Shown here: positions 1-10,713 of the stretch, in pieces
Layout of the letters: each line of letters starts with the position of its first letter
Position numbering within the stretch: the stretch's first letter is position 1
Source: Adiantum capillus-veneris
Taxonomy: Eukaryota > Streptophyta > Polypodiopsida > Polypodiales > Pteridaceae
Assembly: GCA_014529385.2 (NCBI GenBank)
Contig: CM043958.1
Coordinates: 78,296,669 to 78,360,668, forward strand
DNA length: 64,000 nucleotides
Direction of reading: 5' to 3'
The notes under the pieces: generated by a model
What the model saw: the letters and a program-made list of their open reading frames with translations, nothing else
The model's database searches: none
What the model was told of the DNA's origin: nothing
Program-made: the position numbers and the translations under genes

Positions 1-2632
1 TGAGCATGGCTCGAGATTCAGCACTGAACATTTGTACGGATACGAAACACATGACAGGCATGCTCATGCATCATGCAAGAGTTTGAAAACACGGCAAGTT
101 GAGTCCTGTGATTCATCAGGTACGTCTAAATCTTCAGTTTATTTATGGTGCATGGTTTTTTCTTGCAACAGAGATGAGCGCACTTTAGGCACTCCAAGCA
201 CAAGCAAGGCTTGTGACAGTTATCTTCAACATTAATTTTTTTTTGCATATATTATTGGCAAAAGGTCAATGATTAATTGCAAACCCGTATCAAGCATGGC
301 TTGGATACACGAAAACCTCCACAGCACACACTTGTCGGAGGTTAAATGGAGTAATGTCAGGCCAAGGGCTAGGCAAGACTACTCGGACCTTATGAAGATC
401 AGCACGGCTTGTACCTCGACTTGATGAACGGTCCAAATTTTTTTGGCATGGCCGACTCTTTGCAGGACAGACAACACTCTTTTTCCCATGACTAGGCCAA
501 CCGACAGCGGCAAACATGATCGGCATGGCCGACTAATTGTCACCGTTTCTTGAAATTGGCGGCAAGATTTGTCGACAGGAGTACTTAATGACATCAAGTA
601 GACAAGTTCCATTGTTTTGAATGATCAATAAGGTCAACTTTCTTTTGATATGAAATACATCTGTTAGCATGAATATCCAATAGCTATGAGCTCTCAGGAA
701 CTCCATAAGTAATTATGTGAATCAAGGCTTCAATTTATGCATCTTGCATTGAGACTTCCCACATTTGACATATGCTATGAGCATACAAACTTGGGAAGCA
801 TATGGCAATATGCTTGCAGGTTATTTCCTTACATGCCAAGAAGGTGTATATGTTACACACGACAATTCTCTCTCGTGCAACAGATATGAGCTACATTTGA
901 GCGAGCTTTTCCTTGACATCTCAAGACAACTGGTTACAGCAGGATGACCAGGTTAGACCATGTTTAATTTTGTTTATTTTTCCATGTTTACACATCTCAT
1001 CTGGAAAATATTATCGGTTGTGTAAAGAAAAGTGCTTTGACAATTTCACATGAAGCAAGGCTTCTCACACGTGACACACTACTACCTATTTCTTTGGTAT
1101 CAAGGACATTGGCACGCCAGTTCTGGGAACTATTACGATTAGAAATTTGCTCCCCTTTTATGTGTGGTGACATCATGTTATGATGCGTCACTACCAATGC
1201 AGACTGTGAAAGGCACTTATGGTTTTGGCTCTCACGCTTGAGGCCGTCCTAGTATCCAAGGGCTTACAATTTCGCATGCAAGGCATGCTGGTCAAGTGGA
1301 CTAAACTCCACTGCCTCATAGATTATGCGTCCTCTATTACACCAAACACTCTGTCAAGGACAAGGAAAGTTCTAGATTGTTTAAACTTGCGTTTTGGTTG
1401 CTGACAATGCACAACCATACTAAAATAACATAAATATCGGTCTTAATTCGCAGGCAAAGTGCCACATTTAAGCCTTCTTAGTAGAGTCACAACCATATGC
1501 ACGATAGGTGGGTCAGTCTGTGACTTTTTTCTGTTTTTCTGTTACCTCTCTTGATGAGAGAGTCATAGCAAAAAATTGTTGCCTGCTTATAGGATAAGCT
1601 GCACGTTAGGCATAAGATACACAAGAGCATGGCAATCAACTATACACTTCATAGTCGTTTAAGGAAAGTTCATCAGCCCAGCATGCTCTTATTTTCTCTC
1701 TCAAAGAATAATGAAAACTTATTAAGAATATTTTGATACATGTTTTGCTAGTGAGTCATCCTGAGCGAGGGTGCTCTAACTCTCAGCTAGTAAGTGGCCA
1801 AGACGCCACTCCAATTAGTCTTCATCGGTTCCTCGATTGCACACTAATTTGTTATTGGCATAAGGTCTATGATCCACATAGGCTAAGAACCATTGTCAGA
1901 CCTAGGGTAAGATCCAAATGATGGCATTTCTTGGGTGCTTGTTCTCCAGCTTGAATAGACCTACCCCGTGGAGTGCCCATCAATGTTAATGGCCAAGCAA
2001 GAGTCTTGCCGTTACAGAGATTTTGGGTATTTTGTATGCACTACATGTTTTTAGTGCGACCCTCGAATTGAGTTTTTGATAATCTTAAACTCACATCAGC
2101 TGATCTCTACCATGGAGTATAGATGCAGCAATCAGTTGAGACAGCATGGATGTCCATAAGAGCTAGGCATCTCACTTGGGTGGATCTCTTGCTCTCTCTA
2201 TAGCACTACGAGTGTCTATGGTAGCACAATTTTGGGGTAAGACCCAGCGGATGATTACTAAATCACTCCATCGGCATTGAGGATCACAGTTTGATATATT
2301 CTCGTTACACTTTCAAGGAAAGAATTCCGCAATTTACCACGCAATAACGGACAAATTCAACTTTTCCAGTTGATTCCAATCATTCTGTACATGGTTGACT
2401 ATGTTGGTTATTGTTATAGCTAATTGAGCAGTTTCTACAAAGGGTCTTACCAAGTGGTTTGACTACGTAGATTCTAACCAACAGGTTTGGATTGTGAAGG
2501 CAACACCTAGTGTTCCAGTGCAATGTTGCTTGGTTCTTTCAAGTTGTATAAATATGCTTGAATGTTTCAGAGCCCTGCCAAGGGCATGTCGGAACAAAGT
2601 ATTTTGGGCCGTAGTTTCCACTATACATTATG
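1..2632. other. Decayed sequence without a recognisable gene
   Basis: No reading frame here resembles a known protein and all open stretches are short. The only recognisable piece is a short plus-strand end of an Element I-type retrotransposon near 349-375. The motif GGCATGGCCGACT occurs twice (near 446 and 521). The stretch is probably old transposon-derived DNA that later received Element I at 2637/2638; that is inference. Confidence 0.5.
349..375 (+). repeat. Fragment of Element I-type LTR start
   Basis: The string GAGTAATGTCAGGCCAAGGG here matches the plus-strand junction at 10094-10115, where the pol stop codon is followed at once by the LTR start TGTCAGG. The purine tract is degraded (ATGGAG instead of a G run) and homology fades within about 30 bases. 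It looks like an eroded 3' end of another Element I-type copy. Confidence 0.45.
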
Positions 2633-2637
2633 ATGTT
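2633..2637. repeat. Target-site duplication of Element I, left
   Basis: ATGTT directly adjoins the left LTR and is repeated exactly at 8575-8579. A 5-bp duplication is the usual footprint of Ty3/gypsy integrases. Confidence 0.9.
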
Positions 2638-2772
2638 TCTCAAACCAATGGACTACCAGGTCCCGGTCCATCCGCCTAACCTCCCTTTAATAGGCTCCTA
2701 GCCACTTTCGGACCCCTTTCCACTGGCAGCCGGGCCGAGTCCGTGACCCCTTGGTTGGCCCTTGGCTTGACA
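2638..2772 (-). repeat. Element I 3' LTR (135 bp)
   Basis: It aligns end to end with 8434-8574 with seven differences, all transitions, plus a 6-bp gap. Read on the minus strand it starts TGTCAAGCC and ends TTTGAGA. A TATTAAAG box in the middle could serve as the LTR promoter. The pol stop codon lies immediately upstream with no spacer. Confidence 0.93.
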
Positions 2773-2787
2773 TTACTCCCCCCTTGG
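2773..2787 (-). promoter_or_regulatory. Polypurine tract overlapping the pol stop codon
   Basis: The minus strand reads CCAAGGGGGGAGTAA directly before the LTR start TGTCA. The TAA is also the stop codon of the chromodomain reading frame, so the coding region ends exactly at the LTR border. The related plus-strand relic at 10084-10098 has the same arrangement. Confidence 0.88.
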
Positions 2788-3135
2788 AGAAGCGTTTTCT
2801 TCCTCGAGAACAAAAGTGGGGAATTTCTTCTTAAGAACACTAATGTTTTCCCAAGTGGCACCCTCTTCAGGGCGATCTTTCCACTTGACTAAAGATTGAC
2901 TATGTACATGATGACGAGTACGGAGTTCATGAAAATCTAAAATGCGTTCAGGTTCATGCGGTTGAATGGGAGGTTCAGTGAAATCAACAAATATCTGCTG
3001 GCCGATAACATTGTCGTCCCTATGCAAGCGTTTACGTAAACGACTTACATGAAATATCGGATGGACACGAGAGTGCGCAGGTAACTCAAGTTTGTAGGCC
3101 CTATCGCCAACTCGCTTGAGTATTGAATGGCCCAC
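2773..3135 (-). pseudogene. Element I chromodomain tail
   Basis: This is the C-terminal targeting module of the pol polyprotein. After a GPY/F-module end (YKLELPAHSRVHPIFHVSRL) comes a chromodomain (PERILDFHELRTR, SLVKWKDRPEEGATWEN), which in chromoviruses is thought to steer integration to chromatin marks. It ends ENASPRGE and a TAA that directly touches the LTR at 2772. Its key aromatic and tryptophan positions (VKWK, ATWE) are kept. It is separated from the integrase by a frameshift near 3120. Confidence 0.88.
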
Positions 3136-3532
3136 AATAACGTGGAGATAATTTGGGTGTAGCTCCAGTCTTCAGACTTTTTGAATGCTCTGGCACACGC
3201 AAAAATACCTCTTCCCCTTCCGTGAAGGTAACTTGCCGACGTTTCTCATCAGCATACTTCTTATACCGATCCTGTGCTTGTCGAACATTTTGACGACCAA
3301 GTCTCAGCATTTCCATATGATCTTGGAGAAACTCCTTGACCTGTTGGAGCTTCTCAGTTGCCAACCCCACCGTCACTGGTGATCTAGGTTGAAAACCATA
3401 CATAAGCATGAATGGACTAAAACCAGTTGTAACATGCTTAGCACTATTATATGCAAACTCAAGAATAGGAAGATAATCTTCCCAATCTGATTGCTTTTGG
3501 CTAACGTATGCTTGTAGCATATCCTCTAGCAC
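3101..3532 (-). pseudogene. Element I integrase C-terminal region
   Basis: It continues after the core's E-helix: VLEDMLQAYVSQKQSDWEDYLPILEFAYNSAKH, then a basic stretch (QAQDRYKKYADEKRR) and a GEEVFLRVP motif ahead of the GPF region (LSPRYCGPF). In intact elements this domain binds DNA and positions the chromodomain. The frame breaks close to GPF, and the remaining C-terminus is in the frame of 2773-3135. Confidence 0.85.
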
Positions 3533-3535
3533 TTG

Positions 3536-4370
3536 GTTGACTCGTTCCGTCTGACCATCTGTTTCAGGGTGATCAGCCGTACTTAAATTAAGTTATGTAC
3601 CCAATCGTTTAAAAACAGCCCTCCAAAAATGACTGTTAAACTTGGGATCACAATCACTCACAATGTTACTTGGCAATCCATACAACCTGTAAAGATTGTC
3701 CACAAATAAATTAGCTAATTCTCGAGTCTTAATGGTTGACTTGGTTGGAATAAACCGACAAAGTTTAGTCAACCGGTCTACGACCACCCATACCGAGTCA
3801 TGTCCTCGAATAGTGGTTGGTAAAACCCACAATAAAATCCATGGAGATACTTTCCCATTTACCATTGGGAATCTCTAAAGGATGTAAGAGTCCTCCTGCT
3901 TTCAGGCACTCTACTTTATTAACTTGACATTTTTGGCAATGCAAGACATAGTCTTGAACATACCCATGCAAACCTGGCCAGTAAAATTATCGTCTTACGA
4001 GTGCATAAGTTTTCTTAATTCCCGGGTGCCCTGCACTTGGACTATCGTGACATTCATAAAGAATTTGGCGCCGAATGTCCGCGTCCGTCGGTACACACAC
4101 TCTGCCCTTGTGGAGTAGGTACCCATCATCTATGGAAAAATTCTTCCATCTCTGCAGTTCATCACTCGAAAGAGGAGAACTGGGTGTGGAGGAAACAAAA
4201 CCACTACCAACATTGGAGTGAGAAGGATCCCTCTTTCTAACATAGCTCCACACCTTGGAGTATGCAGTATCATGCTCGCACTTACCTTTGAGAGATTCCA
4301 AAAACTCACTCCGCAATTCTGTGAAAAGGAGAGAGTTGATCTCTGGCATTCGACTGAGAGCATCATCCAC
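3536..4370 (-). pseudogene. Element I integrase, zinc-binding and catalytic core
   Basis: The part at 3987-4370 holds the HHCC zinc-binding module (LYECHDSPSAGHPGI, then CQKCQVNK after a stop). The core follows in another frame at 3593-3865, with VWVVVDRLTKLCRFIP and VSDCDPKFNSHFW, which includes the second catalytic Asp. The first Asp (SMDFI) lies in the adjoining frame just before 3865. The glutamate in the DGQTE motif lies just past 3593, across another frame break. At least two frameshifts prevent a single protein. Confidence 0.85.
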
Positions 4371-4874
4371 TACATTGTATCGCCCTTTGCAATATCGTTG
4401 CTTGGCATCATACTCCTAAAGAATCTCAGCCCACCTGGCCTTGCGACCCTTCAAATCACTTTGTTGTGTGAACCACTTGATGCTTTCATGGTCAAACACA
4501 ATCTCGAACTGTGCACCACACAAATAATGTTGCCATGTCTTTAAAGCAGAAACTATTGCATAGAGCTCTCATTCGTAAGCAGAGTAATTCTGTTGTGCTG
4601 AATCCAGCTTCTTGCTTTCAAATGCAATTGGCCTTCCCTCCTGCAAAAGGACTACTCCAATTGCACGATTACTAGCATCCGTTTCCAAAACGAATGGCTT
4701 TAAGGGATCCACAATAGCCAAAACAGGAGCTGTGGCTAATGTGTCCTTAAGTTTGTCAAAACTTTGCTGTTGTTCTAATCCCCACTGAAAGGTCTTGCCC
4801 TTGGCTTTCAGCTGATCTGTCATGGAACAACAATATGGCATAGTTTTTAACGAATCGACGATAAAAACCTGCAA
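4371..4874 (-). pseudogene. Element I RNase H
   Basis: The 101-residue part at 4569-4874 contains PFVLETDASNRAIGVVLLQ with the first acidic residue and QNYSAYE with the second. After one stop the frame continues to a histidine-containing motif (FDHESIKWFTQQ, third acidic residue) and ends VVDDALSRM at the domain boundary. This enzyme removes the RNA strand during cDNA synthesis. It is displaced from RT by a frameshift. Confidence 0.85.
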
Positions 4875-5619
4875 AGCCTAAAAAAATCTGGAGCTCTTCC
4901 AAATTTTTGGGAGAGGGCCACCTCCGAATGGCATCCACCTTGGATTGATCCATGTGTAACCCTGCAACCGAAATAACATGCCCCAAGTAGTGAATTTCCT
5001 CCTTGAGGAAATCACATTTGGATTCCTTGGCATATAACTGATTTTGGCGTAGCAAATGAAACACTTGTTTCAAATGTGCTAAGTGCTCTTCCTCAGAGGC
5101 ACTATATACAAGAATGTCATCGAGGAAAATGATAACAAACTTTTCCAAGTATGGTCTCAAGACACTATCCATGAGTGTCATGAACGTAGCCGGAGCATTG
5201 GTTAACCCATAGGGCATCACCAAAAACTCAAAATGTCCAAACCTTGTTCGGAATGCTGTTTTGGGTATATACGCAAGCCTGATGCGTACTTGATGATACC
5301 CAGATCTTAAATCAATCTTTGAAAATATAAGAGCATGGGTGAGCTTATCAAACAGCTCATCCACTCGTGGCAATGGGTACTTGTTCTTAACGGTAACCAC
5401 ATTTAATCCACGGTAATCTACGCACATGCGCATACTACCATCCTTTTTCTTCACCAAGAGAATGGGAGAGGCCCATGGTGAAGAACTTGGTTGAATAAAC
5501 CCTCTACTGAGATAGTCAGCAAGCTGACGTTCCACCTCAGTAGCCTCAGAATGACTCATTCTGTAAGGCGGTTTACTCACTGGCTTACTGCCTGCAACCA
5601 CGTCTATGCCATGTTGCAC
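4756..5619 (-). pseudogene. Element I reverse transcriptase
   Basis: This copies element RNA into DNA. It carries almost the whole gypsy RT: KPPYRMS, the fingers motif [20 protein letters not shown], the first catalytic Asp in [27 protein letters not shown], and the active-site box [11 protein letters not shown] with the FLDD variant of YxDD. The connection region [12 protein letters not shown] and [20 protein letters not shown] follows. A frameshift near 4870 moves the RNase H domain into another frame. The catalytic residues visible in this segment are intact, so the damage is by frame breaks and not active-site loss. Confidence 0.92.
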
Positions 5620-5679
5620 AGAACGTGTCGGCGATAGCCCTGGTGGTAAATCATCTGGGAAAACATCCTTGAATTCCCT

Positions 5680-5952
5680 TTAAAGTTCCTTTAATTCATT
5701 AGCAACATTTGCTTGTTTTGAATCAGTAAGCATAGCTGGAAGAGGAGGGAGAGAAGAATGCGGCGCTGAGGAAGTTTTATTCAAAACATTATCAACATTA
5801 AAAACATCATCCACATTGGAAATAAAATGGCATAGTGAGTAACACAAAAAGAGTTCTTCTATTGCATCATCAGAAGCGAGCTTCATAAGCTCAGCTGTAC
5901 AAATAAGTGGTGAGGAAGGTACATCCTTCTCCCCCAACAGCAGCACGTGCAC
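5680..5952 (-). pseudogene. Element I linker between protease and RT
   Basis: In the same frame as the flanking segments, this joins the protease to reverse transcriptase. It ends NVANELKEL followed by a stop. The frame then continues [17 protein letters not shown], the common gypsy motif ahead of RT (F-x-D-V-F-P-x-x-L-P). The stop is therefore a lesion. Confidence 0.75.
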
Positions 5953-6000
5953 ACCATTGGATTCGAACTTTAGACTATTATGTTCATAGCTACGTCTAAG

Positions 6001-6729
6001 TTATAATCCTAAACTATGCAACCATTCATGACTAAGAACCACATCTGCCCTCTCCATATTCATGACTTGGAAATCCAAAGAGGTACGGTATCCTTGAATT
6101 TCCAGAAGTACATCTTTAACCTGAGTTTCCCATATCTTAGCATCATGGCCGTTAATGATTGCTACCTTGTAGCGATGAGAACTCGGGGTTTGGGGCAATT
6201 TGAGTCGTTTCACCAATTTATAATTGAGGAAATTGTGCAACGCACCATCGTCTACCAAGATCCCCACCCTGTGCCCTTGGATAGAGCCATGCATACGCAC
6301 CAACTCATGTGGTCCGAAAGTCTGCTGCCACATGGAGGCCGTGACACAGCACTCATGCACCGCCTTGGTGTGTGTTACCTCCACATTAGAAAACTGGGAA
6401 GAGGATTCAAGAGGTAAAAGTTGCACCATGTGCACTGCTTTTTCCTTCCCCTTGTCTTGAGCAATAGATTTTCCCTTGGGACAATCCTTTTTGCTATGTC
6501 GAGTTCCCAAACATTTAAAGCACAACTTTTCTTTTTTGGCTTTCTCAAACTCTTCCATTGAGAGAGGACCTCTAGACCCCTTGGGCTTTTTGGAGGTCTC
6601 TGATGTAGCAGATGCAAATTTTATTTTATGATGCACATGCTGTGGACGTGTTGAAACATGTGTAGTGCCATGCACATGCGAACTATGCAATGCCCGATCA
6701 TCGGGATCATCATGGATGTGAGCTTGCAC
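6001..6729 (-). pseudogene. Element I gag C-terminus, zinc knuckle and protease
   Basis: It is in frame with the capsid segment after the TAA at 6748. A nucleocapsid-type zinc knuckle (CFKCLGTRHSKKDC) binds RNA in intact elements. About 85 residues later comes a retropepsin-like region with ILVDDGALHNFLN, in which the usual D-S/T-G-A is changed to D-D-G-A. The later pattern ADVVLSHEWLHSLGL corresponds to the typical plant gypsy ADVVLGMQWL region after the protease. The frame ends at a TAG/TAA near 6001-6003 that again looks like a point mutation, because the next frame-mate starts shortly after. Confidence 0.85.
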
Positions 6730-6747
6730 TATTGCGTCCTCAAGTGT

Positions 6748-7212
6748 TTATGGATCCTGGGTTTTAACGTGCTTCTTAAGCTCGGGATTTAACCCACGAA
6801 TGAACCCACGTACCTGCTGAAAGGTGTCCATCCCTTCCAGCTTGAGGATCACATCCCGATAATGGGAAATATATTCCAACAATGTTTTATGTTGGCGCAT
6901 AGAACATTCGTCCCAGGCGGTCCAATTTCTATCCTTCTCATTAGTAGGTAGAAATTCCTTCCTGAAGACAGTCTCAAAATCTGCCCAAGTCTGTGGTAGG
7001 ATGCCCTTCTCCTTGAGAGACATCCACCATTTGTAGGCCTTGCCATCCAAAGTCAGACTTGTCTGCTGCAACGCCTTGGCTGCATCCGGGGTACGTCGAA
7101 GGTCATGAATACCATCCCACTTACTGAGAAAAATATTCACGGTGTCCTTGTTTCGCTCACAATCTTCTCCCCGAAAAATTGGTGGCTTTGTATTTTTCAA
7201 CAAATCGTCCAC
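6748..7212 (-). pseudogene. Element I gag, capsid domain
   Basis: This is the retrotransposon Gag capsid region, which assembles the particle holding element RNA. Typical motifs are KAYKWWMSLKE, FRKEFLP, NWTAWDECSM and LLEYISHYRDVILKLEG. It closely matches the plus-strand relic at 58147-58608 (KAYKWWM, FSKEFLDSNEEDNNWLAWDACCM). The segment ends at a TAA (6748-6750) that interrupts a continuing frame (QDP*TLEDAIVQA), so the stop is a mutation and not the natural end of gag. Confidence 0.85.
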
Positions 7213-7223
7213 CTCTTTTTGGG

Positions 7224-7454
7224 TCAGAGAGTGAAGCGGTCCCGGAGGAGGGCCTTGCCCGGCAACCGGCCCCTGGCTTGGTGTGGAGCCGTGCTCCTGA
7301 TTTTGCTGACTAGCAGGGCCCGTGGCCTGCTCTGCCGCATATGCAACTTAATCAAATCGGATAGTGCTGTGACATTTTGATTTAATTGTGCAAAATTCGT
7401 TTCAAGCACAGTCATGCGTGTTTGCAATGCACGGAAATCTTGCATGTCCAGCAA
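7224..7454 (-). pseudogene. Element I gag, N-terminal segment (frameshifted)
   Basis: This part would form the amino end of the retrotransposon Gag coat protein. It contains a heptad-like stretch (residues about 4-40, MLDMQDFRALQTRM and VLETNFAQLNQNVTAL) likely to form a coiled coil. A comparable segment opens the gag relic at 57749-57946 (LERNLSALNANVTNLMELL), supporting a conserved N-terminal coiled coil. A frameshift near 7330 moves the following proline/glutamine linker into the frame of the next segment. Confidence 0.7.
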
Positions 7455-8420
7455 CTCATACGCATCGTCTATCGCCGTCGTGGCACGATTACCCTCTGTG
7501 AGAGGAACCGTCTGCGTGGCATCGGCAGACGTCCGGATCCATGTTGTGGACGTACTGTGCGAGAAAAGAAAGGAGAATACCTAAATTCCAACAAGCTCGT
7601 AGAGTAGGTTGCGATAATTAACCGTATAATTACGCCTTTGATGGGAAAAAACGCTGAATTCTAAAGCAAACTTCAATCCAAAACAAAGAGTAGCTTGAAA
7701 AGAAGGAGCAAATCTACAGTCAATGATTCACTCGAAAGCACGGAGCAAATTTGAGGTGCCAATAACCTAGTTTGCAGTGTATGCAATACACCAAGGAAAC
7801 TTGAAACTTTTGAACGAAGTTTTCAGCCGACGAGGATCTGAAACATATGAATTAATTGGCAGGCGCGTCCGATGCGGCTTGCATCGTATGCAACCGCCAA
7901 ATCGGTTGAAACTGGGTGACCAAATTGCGATTGGTTGAAACTGGAAAGGCCGAGGCTCAGCAAATTGGAACTGCTGAATTTGCAGTAATTACAGCCAATA
8001 GCAAGTGTTGGCGGCTATGGAGTTGAGGAGAAGAGTAGAGGAAGGAATATGAAGTGCTTCGGCCAACTTTATGTGGGCACCACGGTTAACCAAGGCCACT
8101 AGGGTTGGCTCTTTGAGAGAATTTTTTTTTTTGACAAATTTTATTCTCTGCAGACAGAGCCGAACTGCGCCATGACGAAGGAGATCATAACTTGAAATTC
8201 GACCCGATTCTGAGGGTGCCACAGTGACGGAAAATGCTCAGCTTGCCCTTGCGCTCCAACTGAGCCTAACTTTTCTCGGTTTGATGCAGGTCGAAAACAC
8301 CTTCTTCCCCGACGAGGGGTTGCTGCACACGCGCGCGGCTTCGGCTTCCTCTTCCTCCTCACTTTGAGGTTGCATGAAACATGCATCCAAAAACAAATCG
8401 TGCCCTCAATTCTAAGTCTA
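7455..8420 (-). other. Element I leader and probable start of gag
   Basis: This untranslated leader lies between the primer-binding site and gag. From about 7545 downwards the minus-strand frame stays open into the gag segment at 7454, but no ATG is seen at its head, so the true start is uncertain. No other feature was recognised. Confidence 0.5.
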
Positions 8421-8432
8421 GCTCTGATACCA
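8421..8432 (-). promoter_or_regulatory. Primer-binding site, initiator-Met tRNA
   Basis: The minus strand reads TGGTATCAGAGC, the standard 12-base complement to the 3' end of plant initiator methionine tRNA. This is where minus-strand DNA synthesis of Element I is primed. Confidence 0.92.
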
Positions 8433-8433
8433 A

Positions 8434-8574
8434 TCTCAGACCAATGGACTGCCAGGTCCCGGTCCATCCACCCAACCTCCCTTTAATAGGCTCCTAGCCA
8501 CTTTCGGACCCCTTCCCACTAGCAGCCGGCCCTTGGCCGAGTCCGTGACCCCTTGGTTGGCCCTTGGCCTGACA
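8434..8574 (-). repeat. Element I 5' LTR (141 bp)
   Basis: Partner of 2638-2772, starting TGTCAGGCC and ending CTGAGA on the minus strand. It lies two bases from the primer-binding site at 8421-8432. At about 140 bp the LTR is very short for a full-length chromovirus. Confidence 0.93.
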
Positions 8575-8579
8575 ATGTT
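8575..8579. repeat. Target-site duplication of Element I, right
   Basis: ATGTT directly after the right LTR, identical to 2633-2637. Confidence 0.9.
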
Positions 8580-9430
8580 ATGCATCCACTTGTCGGGTTC
8601 AATTTGGCACATGTTGTCACATGGGATACAACATGGTCTAGGAAGTCAAGGAGTTCGGTTTAGCTAGTGTGGAGCGATGATAATGAGGTTCCCTCTCACT
8701 CTTGTCGTGGAGTGTTTGCAGTTACCTCCACACACAAGTACAGTTTGTACTTGATGGATGTCACTTTTTGTGACATCCTTATTGAGACATATTCCACATG
8801 GGGCAAATATGAGTCTCTGGGACTGACATTGGTGCCCAATTCCTAATGATGTGTCGTGACAAAGTCCCTAGGTGCTGGTCGCATCCGTTCATTCGACCAT
8901 TTGAAGCACATAGTATTAGGCACAATTTCAGTGGCCAAAAATTGTCGGGTACTAAGTACAGACTTGTTGCGATTACAAGTGCTTGTGAAACCACCTTAAC
9001 AGAGGGTTGTATCTACATATAGCCAAGTATGCTACGTTCATGAGATTGTCTCATGGTTGGTACCTAGGTGTGATTGGGTTGTCACATTCTGTTATGGTCC
9101 AACTTTTGTTGCAAGACTTTCACGTAAGTATTGTGGAGAGCCTCATCATGGAATTTTGCTTCATATATGTTTGTGTTAAATGCATGCACACTAGGGGTTA
9201 TGGGCCCTAGTGTTTAACACAAATTTATTCAGAGCGGCATGCAAATTCATGGACATTATTATTTCTGCACACTTTTGCACTACCAGTGCAATCTCTCTTG
9301 CAGATTTAGTATGAGTTTATACCCTGCCATACAAAGTAATGGCTCAGTATGGGTGTCTGTGGTTGTTTGTTCTAAACTCTAAGAGTTTACTCCACTCCAA
9401 TCCGCTTTCAACCTAGTTGGTTGTCTCCAT
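8580..9430. other. Decayed sequence, likely old retroelement interior
   Basis: No protein similarity can be read here. It lies between the Element I insertion point and a recognisable plus-strand integrase relic, so it is probably the decayed interior of that older element. This is inference from position only. Confidence 0.4.
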
Positions 9431-9499
9431 TCCATATCGAGTATATGGCTAGATACTCAATGTTTGAGTCATGGTTTATCATCAGTCATGGAAGACTGT

Positions 9500-10098
9500 C
9501 TGTAAGTGGTTGGGGGAAAGTACCTCACTCTTACTGTTGCTATTCATCCCGCGTTGGATGGGCAGCTTAAAAGTATTTTTTGCTAAAGAATCTGCTAAGA
9601 CATACGTTAGCACAAAGCATTCTGAATGGGAAATTCTCTCCCTATTATAGAATTTTCTTAGGCTAGGTTTTCAACTTTGAACACCTGTTGTGGTGGGGTT
9701 GGATACCGATTCAATAGTTTCATAAGTCAAGGACTTAGTAGGTGTGCTGGCAAAGTATGTTGGCATGTATCCTTCATTAGGGGTGAACATCTAGTTCTAG
9801 TGTGTTCCAAAATGTTCAGAAGTCTGACGTGAGAACACTCCCTATTCTATCCCTCAGTAGCTATGAGATTTTCAAGATACTCACATGAGTTAGCATTTAG
9901 ATACGAGTGGTTGCAAAAGGACAACAATGTTGAAAATCAAGATGTTGCTCTTGGTTTACCTCCTCACTGCAATAAGTATCGGTCATATGGACAATTGGCC
10001 TGTGTATGGGATTCCAATAAGGAAAACATCAGTGTTCTTACGAAGATACTACCACTTGTGTTTTCAAGGACAAAAACGCTTCTCCAAGGGGGGAGTAA
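9500..10098 (+). pseudogene. Old Element I-like integrase and chromodomain relic
   Basis: This is a heavily decayed plus-strand copy of the same chromovirus type as Element I. Around 9545-9665 one can read HPALDGQ (for HPETDGQ) and, in a shifted frame, TYVSTKHSEWEILSLL, matching AYVSQKQSDWEDYLPIL of Element I. Near 10005-10098, ENISVL and then NASPRGE followed by TAA match the chromodomain end of Element I. Stops and frameshifts are frequent, so it is a fossil. Its coding end touches an LTR start at 10099. Confidence 0.7.
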
Positions 10099-10216
10099 TG
10101 TCAGGCCAAGGGCCAGGACGGACATGCGGTCAAGGGGAATCCTATATTTAGCAGGCAGGAACTATATAGGGTACCATTGGGTGGAGAGTTGCATGATCCA
10201 GTTCCCCACGGTCTAG
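10099..10216 (+). repeat. Truncated Element I-type LTR
   Basis: The stop codon and purine tract (AAGGGGGGAGTAA) are followed by TGTCAGGCCAAGGGCCAGG. The body resembles the LTR at 33232-33370 (TATATTTAGCA block and TCCCCA block). The end is lost where Element II LTR sequence begins (near 10217-10225), so a deletion or insertion joined the two. Confidence 0.65.
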
Positions 10217-10224
10217 CATATTCC

Positions 10225-10502
10225 TCTTCCCTTGCCTCACTCCCTGCTAGCTCTATCCACCTTCAAAGGTGTTTGAGGTCTTGGGATTGAGGCCGGGGAC
10301 AAGCTAATGTTTTTACAAGGTAGTTATGGGCATAATCTTGCTTCATGAAGCTTATCATCTCCATTGCACCAACAAGGTCTCAACGAACACAAAGCATGTA
10401 TTGTGCCAAGTCTCTCTTCATGTGAGAATCTATAATACAAAAGCTTTTTGGAGGGGGGACCATCTCCAAGTAAATCCGATCCTCAACTGTTGTCATTTCT
10501 CT

Positions 10503-10542
<40 letters not shown>

Positions 10543-10700
10543 CGAGTATTGTTCATGCCAAGATAACTAGGTATTATGGTTATTTTGCTATCTACCTTCA
10601 AGTAATCTTCTTGTGCTCATGATTAATTCCCTTAAATAAATTCTCATGACAATCATCTTAATTCCGCTACTCTCAATGTTATTATTCCAATTACATTACA
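10225..10700 (+). repeat. Element IIa 5' LTR, 5'-truncated
   Basis: Only the last 476 bases of a 1.6-1.7 kb LTR remain. It matches the ends of the LTRs near 18560-19018, 21770-22199 and 32680-33094, including the GGAGGGGGGACC block and a (CT)n tract at 10505-10540. It ends ATTACA one base before the PBS. Confidence 0.85.
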
Positions 10701-10701
10701 T

Positions 10702-10713
10702 TGGTATCAAAGC
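10702..10713 (+). promoter_or_regulatory. Primer-binding site of Element IIa
   Basis: TGGTATCAAAGC, 11 of 12 positions matching the initiator-Met tRNA site. One base separates it from the LTR end at 10700. Confidence 0.85.

Larger units (their letters stand above)
2638..8574 (-). mobile_element. Element I: complete Ty3/gypsy chromovirus
   Basis: This is a 5,937-bp LTR retrotransposon on the minus strand. Both ends carry short LTRs (2638-2772 and 8434-8574), and the element is flanked by a perfect 5-bp duplication ATGTT (2633-2637 and 8575-8579). The primer-binding site, polypurine tract and domain order gag, CCHC knuckle, protease, RT, RNase H, integrase, chromodomain can all be seen. The LTRs begin TGTCA and end TGAGA, not the usual CA. 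Several in-frame stops and frameshifts disable the polyprotein. The LTRs differ by seven transitions and one 6-bp gap, so the insertion is not recent. It appears to sit inside older, decayed retroelement DNA. Confidence 0.95.
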
